The position numbers and the translations under genes are program-made. From NCBI RefSeq assembly GCF_000182565.1, contig NW_015971537.1, forward strand, positions 372,001 to 436,000: a DNA stretch of 64,000 nt. Direction: 5' to 3'. The DNA is from Spizellomyces punctatus DAOM BR117. Taxonomy: Eukaryota > Chytridiomycota > Chytridiomycetes > Spizellomycetales > Spizellomycetaceae. Each line of letters starts with the position of its first letter. Within the stretch, counting starts at the first letter, position 1. This document shows, in pieces, positions 57,026 to 64,000 of this stretch. The notes beneath the pieces were generated by a model, which was not told the origin of the DNA, searched no databases, and worked only from the letters and a program-made list of their open reading frames with translations.

Positions 57026-58557
57026 CTACGTCCACCCTTCGTCGCTGCTCTCGTAACTTGGCAGTTCATGATTTATCGTGTCTGTCGCCACTGGTGGGAC
57101 ATCTCGCAGCTCATCGGCCGAATCGTCGACGTCCATATCTTCCTGAGTTGCTTGATCCAAAATCACAAATGGGTCCTCTTTGATAGATCCTGAATTTCTA
57201 TGCGCGCTCGGCCGTGAGATATTATGCTGCATATCTATATCGGAACGACAGTTAGCGAGTGATTACAAGTCGAATCACAAATGCGAGTACCGTGTAGGGT
57301 GTCTTCTCGATCCAGATGTTCGCCGATCGATAAATGATACATCTTGCTCGTGTTGTCAGAGTTTGCTTGTGAGGTACTTGATATCATTGATTCCCCCCTT
57401 GATTCCCTGCGAGAGATGGACAATGGCGTCTCCACGTCGAACCCTAGATCCGGTAAGTCTTCCAAGTACTTGTGGTCCTCATCGCCAATTATCCAAGCTT
57501 CCTGCTCAGCTGCCCAGGTTGTCTCTACAACTATTGATGAATCTGACAGGTATCCGGAGGCAGGAGAACGGAGCGATGCATCCGTGCTGACCGTCACGGC
57601 ATTAGGAATGGAAAGGGGAGTGGGTAGCTGTCGCGGCGGGGAGCGTGGTCGGTTCCTAAATGGAAGTTGCATTTTGACGCTGTTGTGAAGACCAGTCCAT
57701 TCAAATTTCGTTTTGCCTCTATCCTGCACGGCTGGTGGTAATATTGGTACAAGCTCTGGTACGGAAACTTGTTGACCTGGTGACTGTCGCAATCTATTGA
57801 GCTCGGAACGTCGTTTGCGTGCTTTCCTCCCCAGTCTTGGGCTTGTATCGACATATACCTCTGATCGTGATGTTTCATTAAAGGAAGTATCTGACTCGGT
57901 GGTCGTTGAGCCAAGGTTGACCCCAGTCTGCTTTGCACTAGTAATCGTTACTGGAACCGTTATTCCATTGACAGACCGCCATAGCGGTATCGGCATATCT
58001 TCCTCAATCCGTGCTATTAAAACGGGATATGGCTGGTTGCGGGTGGGAAACGTGTAAAGCTTTCCTCGTGGGAGAGCTGCCTGTGGCATAACCATAGGGG
58101 GTTCAGCGGCGAATACAGACAAACAGACGCTTGGCTTTAATATCTCAACTTGAAGCTTGGAAAGTAATGTGCAGGTGCAAAGGTCAAAGTTGAAAGTTCA
58201 AAAAAAAAGGAAGGAACTGACAGGTCGGAAGCTTTTGGGAGACGTCAAATAATTAAGTGGCAGCTTGTCTGTGATCGTGCTGACATAATCACCATGATCG
58301 ACCATCTGCAGGTTGCGGGGTAACTTTGTACGGATGAGTAAGACTGCGAAAAGACCTAAGTGCATAGCATGGTATCTTTCACTATAGCATAGGAGTGGAG
58401 ATCCGATATTCATTAGGCACAGGCCTATCTATAGTATGGAGACTTACCAGGCAGCCCAATAGGTTCGGACGTTGGGTCCGCCAAAAGCGTTCCATGTGTA
58501 CCATCATCATCCTCTTCTTTTACAGTTGGATTTCTCCTAGTTATCCCTATCGAGTAT
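57026..58557 (-). CDS. nuclear protein with a possible POT1-type telomere OB fold (5' end not resolved)
   Basis: Four exons fit in phase: 58557-58448, 58355-58222, 58134-57291, 57234-57026, ending TAG at 57026. At least one more 5' exon is needed; a candidate ATG lies near 58725. The N-terminal part reads GLFAVLLIRTKLPRNLQMVD, then HGDYVSTITDK, PPSVCLSVFAAEPPMVMP and LPRGKLYTFPTRNQPYPVLI. The order (beta strand, a loop with DY, a TITD strand, a strand plus short helix, a G-K/D strand with F/R) is that of the first OB fold of POT1/Cdc13, which binds telomeric single-stranded DNA. The remaining 300 residues are disordered, with basic RLGRKARKRRSELNRLR. No second OB fold is evident. The exon model is solid; the family call is a hypothesis. 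Confidence 0.5.
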
Positions 58558-59213
58558 CTGTAAAATTATGCTACGAAACACAGATTGCTCCTTCACACAC
58601 TGCAACTTCTTTGGATGCACGCTTGAAATGCTACAGTCTGTTATCTCTTATGGATTTGTCGAAAAAGAAGATGCACAAAGACGTTGCTTGGAGGTGACAA
58701 GAATGAACTGAATGTCACGGCCATCGTAACCGGGATGAATACGATACTGCCTATACTCTGGCTGGTGTCAAAATCCAGGACCCTCAGTCAATGACAGTAA
58801 GGAGGCCTTTTGTATGGGACCGATTCTGCACCGTTACGAGTGATCGTTTGTGGTCCCGTGGTCATTTGGCTTCTTTTTTAGGTGCCAATAGGCAGTACAG
58901 ACGAATGCAATGAAGATGTGTGCACTAAAATAGTTTGTCACAGCTAGATTTAGAAAACGAGTAGCCATTCAAGCCCGTTCAGAAATTCAAGTATAAACAC
59001 TTGCTACAGTGATATGTATATTTTCATAGTCAAAGTCACATCGTCGGCTACAACGAGGGTATTTCTATGATGAATATATTCTACTAAAGGTCTATGACAT
59101 TTGGGTATACACAACTCTATACAACTATGCTTTTTATACAGATTTCAAACACTTCATAGAAAGTCACTAAAGACAGTCACCACTCATCAGATATGAGGCA
59201 TTGACATCAGCAC
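58558..59213. other. intergenic, includes possible first exon of the POT1-like gene
   Basis: A minus-strand ATG near 58725 opens 28 codons (MAVTFSSFLSPPSNVFVHLL) and may be the missing first exon; splice sites could not be fixed. From about 58860 to 59210 the DNA is A/T-rich with no gene seen. Confidence 0.35.
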
Positions 59214-60672
59214 TCAGCACCAGGGCCCAAACGAAATGTCAAAATAATGATTCAAATGGCTCAAGATCCCTAAAGGAGTGACAATAGCCAAGGCCACATT
59301 CTTGGCCAGATTTTCAGCGTTAATGCAGGAAGGAGACTCCAATTCGTTGGCTCCGCTGCATTGACGAATGTTTGACTTGCTGGGGATATAGTATTCCTCT
59401 TCGTGGTGCAGATAGCCCCAGTCGCGGAAAGGAATGGAAGTAACTTGCATTTTCCAATTAGTTGGAGTTCTACGTTAGGATAATTCTGCTGCTCCAGCTA
59501 CTCACCAACATCGCCCCATCCCGTTACACGATGGAAGCGAATGGGAAGAGAGTTGACCCAGCGGGCATAGGCCGCATTTCCAACGCTACAGGATATGCGT
59601 TGTCAAAAATTGTCCAACACTGGTAAGAATCCATAGACAGGAGAAACGTACCGAGGCTCGCCGTAGGTGTAGACAGTTATCCTTCCGGCCAAGCTATTTC
59701 CAAAGTGATCGAGCAAATCCACAGCGGAAAGCACGCTTATGGCTCCTCCAAGACTGTGTCCAGCGACATGAATTGCATAATTCTTACGTTGTGGGTCATT
59801 CAGAAGTTTTCCCACAGCAGCACGAACGTGATCGCGAGCAGCCAAGTAAGTGTTTTGGAAACCGTAGTGGATTTGCGCATCAGAAGGAGCCGTCAAGTGC
59901 TCGCCACCTAGGCAAAGTTCCGTCTTCCAAAGTAGCATATCGTTTGCAAAGTTTGAAGGAGTGAGACTGCCCCGAAATGCAACGATGATGGCTCTTTGTG
60001 CATCGTTGTAGGCCACCTGCATTAGATTGACGTTTGAATTAAGGAACAGTTCCATATAGTCATGAATGCTTACAACGTACATAGCCAACGGACTGGGATT
60101 TGGTAAAGTACTCTGTGATGACGGTACCAGAAGTAAGAGAGGTAGTACATCGCTCTCGGCAGTCCCAGTTCTTGTTAAGAAAGAACTTTAAACAATCTTT
60201 TAATATCCAATGATTGTCAATCTCATGTGTAAGAGGCTGTTTAAATCTCAATTAAAAACCTACATGCCGCGGCCGCATATGCCTGATGTCGTTTCAATTC
60301 CGTCAGCAAGGTAGGGCTTACTGCTCGAGCGACCAGATCCGAGGTTCGGGTCATCAAAGTGGATGGCAGAGAGGCAGATCCGGAGCCAGTTTGAGCTAGA
60401 TTCTCGGAGACCTGTTTGATTGCTGGCGTGCTGAGGTCTTTGATCATGTCGGGTGTTGCAGTGGCATTGTAAGACTGAGATGATGAGCATAGAACATGGA
60501 TGTGATTAAATGACCATATTTCTGAAAAAGCAGATATATATATACATACGGAAGACAGGAAATCAAGTCTGGCTTTTTGCATCTCTGCATCACTAATTGC
60601 ACTACTAGTAGGGGCGGCCCATGCATTGGGAAGCATGAGAGCAACAGTGGCAAGGCAAGTCAACAACCGCAT
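59214..60672 (-). CDS. secreted class 3 triacylglycerol lipase
   Basis: ATG 60672 opens a signal peptide (MRLLTCLATVALMLPNAWAA); TGA is at 59214-59216. Several introns interrupt a pro-region (SYNATATPDMIKDLSTPAIK) and the lipase domain: QVAYNDAQRAIIVAFRGSLT (oxyanion), HYGFQNTYLAARDHV, the nucleophile elbow HVAGHSLGGAISVLSAVDLL, and the acid-loop VYTYGEPRVGNAAYARWVNS. The histidine lies in RFHRVTGWGDV or the later GYLHHEEEYY. The cysteine-containing end (CSGANELESPSC, ISFGPWC) suggests disulphides of an extracellular enzyme. The layout is that of fungal Rhizomucor-type lipases that release fatty acids from triglycerides outside the cell. It is unrelated in detail to the intracellular lipase at 15447-17948. 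Confidence 0.9.
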
Positions 60673-61669
60673 CTTTGAATGGGGAGTCTGGTGAAATCGC
60701 CTTGCGAGTGAACTTGAAAAAGACCTGGACAAAAAGCAGATGGGTGATGGAAGATGCTTGTGCCTATTTAACTTTTGTGCACACCCCCTGGGAGCCGCTG
60801 TCCCCGACAAGGTAAACCACTGTCGCAGACAGTCCACTTTAAAAATCCCTTCATTCATAAGGCTGAAGAATAAGTTTCTGAAGAAGGTCAACTTTTTGTT
60901 GTACATGTTTTATAGAGCTTTTCTTGAATCTCCTTCATGGTTTTGACTAGCAAGTGTAACGCTTTGGGTATTTGGTTGTAAATCAGCAGCGCTTCAAGTC
61001 TTTCCACGTTGACTCAATTACACCAAGCCATAAGAACCTTTGCATCTCTCTCGCAAGTGCCAACACAAGGCCCTCGATGATGTTTCCCAACACCGTTGGA
61101 CTAGCCGCAAAACAAGCAAGATTATCACCTCCCCCACGCGACCAAACCCACGGTCAAAAAAAACAAAACTTGTTTATTACACCAGCAGGAAAATGCTGTT
61201 GTTTTCGTCAAAGGACAATCTCGTCATCTTTCCATTGCGCGGATCGAACGATCGACAAGCGTTGCAGTTGTGCCCTGCTGTTCACGCCGAGTGTTCAAGT
61301 GTTCCAGTGTTCTTTTTGCCTTGTACATCTTACCGTGCAAACTCTATGAAAACCTACAGACCATCAATCGAAAGTGAACTGCTTCGATGGGCAAATGTGC
61401 CAACTGCATATCGGTTATCGTTACATTCAGTCTTTACTTAATGTAATCCATCCGCTATGATGGCATATCCGTTGAGTTGACAAAACAAAACAAAAAAAAA
61501 CAAAAGCAAAAAGACGGATAGCCAGAATCGAACTGTGCTGACTGTGCCACCAGCAAGATGGCCTCGTGAACTGCTGCCTGCGTGTGTCGAGGTCGACATG
61601 ATCTTGTTCATTTGTCGTAGATCCCAATTCAACAATCAATTCCTGTCGTCCATTAGTAGAGTCAAACAA
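60673..61669. other. divergent intergenic region
   Basis: Separates the lipase (-) from the Pus3 gene (+). A weak TATA-like TTAAATAG lies near 60765 on the minus strand. A poly-A/AAAC stretch (61485-61515) precedes the Pus3 gene. The frame upstream of the chosen Pus3 start is open back to 61535 but looks like leader sequence. Confidence 0.45.
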
Positions 61670-63091
61670 ATGTCAACGCACCAGGTAATGGATTATTCAG
61701 CATGGTCAAAGGAGGATCTCATAGGACGAGTTAAAGAATTGGAGACCATCGTGCAAACTGGGAAGCCCAGCCAAAAGGCAATAAATCAAGAGTGCAAGTG
61801 CACACCTCCTACGACGAAAGCAAAATTGCGAAAGAAAGCAGCACCCCGACCATTTGATTTTGAGGCTCACCCGCTCCGCCCAATTGCCCTCCGTCTTTCG
61901 TACCTAGGTTGGTCCTATCATGGCCTCGCCTCCCAAGAAACTGATACCGTCCCTACCGTCGAGTCTCACGTATTTAATGCCCTAATGACTGCTAAACTGA
62001 TACCCGATCGCAAAGCATGCCAGTTTTCAAGGTGTGGACGAACAGACAAGGGAGTGAGTGCTTTCGAGCAGGTCCTTGGATTGTGGATCAGGAGTTCATT
62101 GTGCGCTAGCACGGCCGGATTAGTGAAGGGGTGGGAAAACACGGAACCAGCAAAGAAGGGTGTGATGAAAGAGTTGGGTTACTGCGATGTGGTGGATGGG
62201 GAGATGGATTATGTGGGTATTTTGAACAGGATCTTACCGAAAGACATACGAGTCTTGGGGTGGAGTCCGGTCCCGCCAACCTTTGATGCCAGATTTGACT
62301 GCCAATATCGCCGATATAAATACTTCTTTCCTGCCGGAGCATTGGATATTCGCGAAATGAGGACGGCAGCATCACAGTACATTGGTGTACACGATTTCCG
62401 AAATTTTTGCAAAGTCGATCCAGCCAAGAACATTTCTTCCTACGAACGCCGAGTTCTGGATGCAGATATAAGACCATTGGGCCTAGAAGATGACCCCAAT
62501 TGGGCAGACGGTCCTAATGGAGATGGATTGGATGCGGAGACCGGACAGGCACCTGAAGCGGACAAATGTTATGTCTTTACCGTCACAGGCCACGCCTTTC
62601 TCTGGCATCAAGTGCGCTGCATGATGGGTATACTCTTTTTGGTCGGATTACGAAAGGAGCCCTCAAACCTCCCCACAACTCTAATGGATCTGTCAGCGCA
62701 TCCCCCAAACAGTGGTCGACCAGCTTACGACATGGCAAGCGAGATACCCCTTGTCCTTGTCGAGTGCGGTTACCCTACGGACATGTTACGATGGCACCAG
62801 GATGATGCTGAGAGCATCAAATTGGCCCATGGATTGCGAGAGTTGTGGAGAGATTATGCTGTGAAGAGTACACAGATTGGTCGGTTGATTCAAGGTGTCG
62901 TTGGCATGGACGAAAGACGATTGTCATGGGTATCTGGTAAAGAAAAGTACGTACCGGTGATGAAGCTGGGGAGATGCGATTCTGTTGAAGAAAGAATCAG
63001 AAAGAGCGATGACGCAAAGACGAGGAAAAGAGGAGCAGGAACTCCAGACAAGGTCAATGATGCTGGAAAGCGGCCCAAGATGGTCGAATGA
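61670..63091 (+). CDS. PUS3: tRNA pseudouridine synthase Deg1/Pus3
   Basis: One exon. ATG 61670 (MSTHQVMDYSAWSKEDLIGR) is preferred because the family's N-terminal coiled coil (LIGRVKELETIVQ) begins there; the frame is open to an earlier ATG at 61535. The catalytic domain shows ALRLSYLGWSYHGLASQ, the catalytic aspartate in FSRCGRTDKGVSAFEQ, NRILPKDIRVLGW, FDARFDCQYRRYKYFF and HDFRNFCKVDP. It continues with VTGHAFLWHQVRCMMGILFL and a C-terminal part ending RKRGAGTPDKVNDAGKRPKM, a nuclear-type basic tail. It is a TruA-family enzyme that makes pseudouridine at positions 38 and 39 of tRNA anticodon stem-loops, which supports accurate decoding. Confidence 0.94.
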   Translation: MSTHQVMDYSAWSKEDLIGRVKELETIVQTGKPSQKAINQECKCTPPTTKAKLRKKAAPRPFDFEAHPLRPIALRLSYLGWSYHGLASQETDTVPTVESHVFNALMTAKLIPDRKACQFSRCGRTDKGVSAFEQVLGLWIRSSLCASTAGLVKGWENTEPAKKGVMKELGYCDVVDGEMDYVGILNRILPKDIRVLGWSPVPPTFDARFDCQYRRYKYFFPAGALDIREMRTAASQYIGVHDFRNFCKVDPAKNISSYERRVLDADIRPLGLEDDPNWADGPNGDGLDAETGQAPEADKCYVFTVTGHAFLWHQVRCMMGILFLVGLRKEPSNLPTTLMDLSAHPPNSGRPAYDMASEIPLVLVECGYPTDMLRWHQDDAESIKLAHGLRELWRDYAVKSTQIGRLIQGVVGMDERRLSWVSGKEKYVPVMKLGRCDSVEERIRKSDDAKTRKRGAGTPDKVNDAGKRPKMVE

Positions 63092-63239
63092 GGGACTTTG
63101 CAATTTGTACATAGATGACGCAAGGCATGGAGCAATTGTAAATGACTGTAACAAGACGCTCAACTTTTATAGATGGCGTAGAATTTTCGAATATATTCAC
63201 AGTAAATATAATAACGATAAACTTGACCAAACTCTGCAA

Positions 63240-63800
63240 TCAAGATCTCCTCCGTCGTTTCTTGCTTCTTTTGTCCCTGTCATCCTCTGACTCTGACTCT
63301 GACTCTGAAGACGACGAATCGCTGTCGCTTGATGACGAATCCGAAGAATCCGACGAAGAATCTGAACTGGAGGAACTACTAGAGCTTGAGCTCGACTCCG
63401 AATCTGAATCACTGTCACTCCCACTCTCACTGCTATCTTCCCCCCTTTCCCTCCTCTTTTTTCGCAAGATTTCATCTGCAAGTCCCTTTTGTGATCGTCT
63501 GAGACCAGTTGGATCTTTTTTGACCATGGCACTTGGGAGGATGGGTTTGGAAAGCTGTTGCGTGCGAGTTGGACGAGATACATACGGACGGGTTGATTTG
63601 CATTCATATGTCCAGTGACCGTAACCTGTTGACAACAGAGGGTGAATAACGGTGAAAAGTTCCAGGCAGCCCCGTGTGCGTTCCTTACCTAGACATTTTT
63701 GGCACTGCCCTGGCTGCTGGCGACCACGCCTAAAGGTGGAGATTTGGGAAAGAGATTCAACCGGGGCTGTTGGAGCACCAAAGATGGGCGGTTGTGTCAT
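63240..63800 (-). CDS. ZCCHC10-like zinc-knuckle protein with Ser/Asp-rich tail
   Basis: Two exons, 63800-63689 and 63625-63240, joined across a 63-base intron that splits the zinc knuckle; 165 residues. The N-terminus is MTQPPIFGAPTAPVESLSQI. The knuckle, CQKCLGYGHWTYEC, has perfect CX2CX4HX4C spacing and is followed by KSTRPYVSRPTRTQQL. These features match ZCCHC10 and its fungal relatives. The tail begins with basic RRSQKGLADEILRKKRRERG and becomes a long run of Ser with Asp/Glu, ending KRSKKRRRRS. Such proteins are nuclear and RNA-associated, but the molecular role is not defined. The Ser/Asp tail is a simple-sequence region in the DNA. Confidence 0.87.
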   Translation of the reverse strand: MTQPPIFGAPTAPVESLSQISTFRRGRQQPGQCQKCLGKERTRGCLELFTVIHPLLSTGYGHWTYECKSTRPYVSRPTRTQQLSKPILPSAMVKKDPTGLRRSQKGLADEILRKKRRERGEDSSESGSDSDSDSESSSSSSSSSSSDSSSDSSDSSSSDSDSSSSESESESEDDRDKRSKKRRRRS

Positions 63801-64000
63801 TTCTGTCGATTGGAATTTTGATTTTTCAAGACGATTTGCTAGCTTCTCGTCCCTGCACTTCCCTTCGGACGAATCGCGACTGTGCCACTTGCAAGGCTTT
63901 GAAGATGCAAGTTGCAGCTGAACACTTTGGGCTGTTTTCTTCCTTTGATGTCGGGCGCCTGGGGCTTTCGATCTTTGAATAGCAGATATCTCAGCGTTGG
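63801..64000. other. right edge, no gene recognised
   Basis: Upstream of the zinc-knuckle gene. Short + frames here show no domain; a gene starting beyond the edge cannot be excluded. Confidence 0.4.

Noticed and set aside
63290-63430. Short-period repeat (GACTCT and similar) that could look like a minisatellite or CRISPR-like array
   Set aside because: It is the coding sequence of the Ser/Asp tail of the zinc-knuckle protein; there are no spacers and repeats are codon-based.

Overview
The window is nuclear DNA of a fungus. Genes are interrupted by short GT-AG introns, mostly about 55-80 bases where I could reconstruct them, they are densely packed on both strands, and they encode a eukaryotic core set. 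Several genes look more like animal or flagellate genes than yeast genes: a SETD7-type MORN/SET methyltransferase, a diacylglycerol-lipase-like protein, MAT2B, a TOPORS-like RING protein, an Atos/FAM214 protein and a CNBD2-like cyclic-nucleotide-binding protein. With a septin-like GTPase and fungal-style secreted lipase and GPI-type proteins, this suggests a zoosporic early-diverging fungus, most likely a chytrid (Spizellomycetales-like). That placement is inference; no rRNA or marker alignment was possible.

Left part (1-12.4 kb): the 3' part of GCN1 (HEAT repeats, Gcn2 activator), a SETD7-like histone methyltransferase and an Mpv17 family membrane protein, all on +. These converge on CTF18, the clamp-loader subunit of sister-chromatid cohesion, on -. 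An initiator tRNA-Met lies just upstream of CTF18.

Middle-left (12.6-21 kb): a Golgi-type glycosyltransferase, a small GPI-anchor-type protein with a TATA box, a class 3 sn1-DAG-lipase-like enzyme (all -), a 156-residue stand-alone ZnF-UBP protein (+) and MAT2B (-).

Centre (22-44.8 kb): an unknown basic/Ser-rich protein, a single-pass membrane protein with a proline-rich tail, an unusual SH3-plus-septin-like GTPase fusion, a serine/threonine dehydratase, the CNBD2-like protein (-), a peroxisomal acyl-CoA oxidase ending in SRL, a SANT-like protein, an Atos/FAM214 protein and CPSF73/Ysh1 (-), the pre-mRNA 3' end nuclease.

Right (45-64 kb): a decayed retrotransposon gag fragment with an internal duplication, TTC39/Iml2, an MFS transporter with an apparent frameshift, a small unknown gene with a probable GC-AG intron, a secreted protein with two cysteine modules, a TOPORS-like RING E3, a possible POT1-type OB-fold protein, a secreted class 3 lipase, the tRNA pseudouridine synthase Deg1/Pus3 and a ZCCHC10-like zinc-knuckle SR protein.

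There is no operon or obvious gene cluster. The points most worth following up are the SH3-septin fusion with its proline-rich neighbour, the POT1-like protein, the exon-per-module cysteine protein and the MFS frameshift. I did not find a clearly new multi-gene system.
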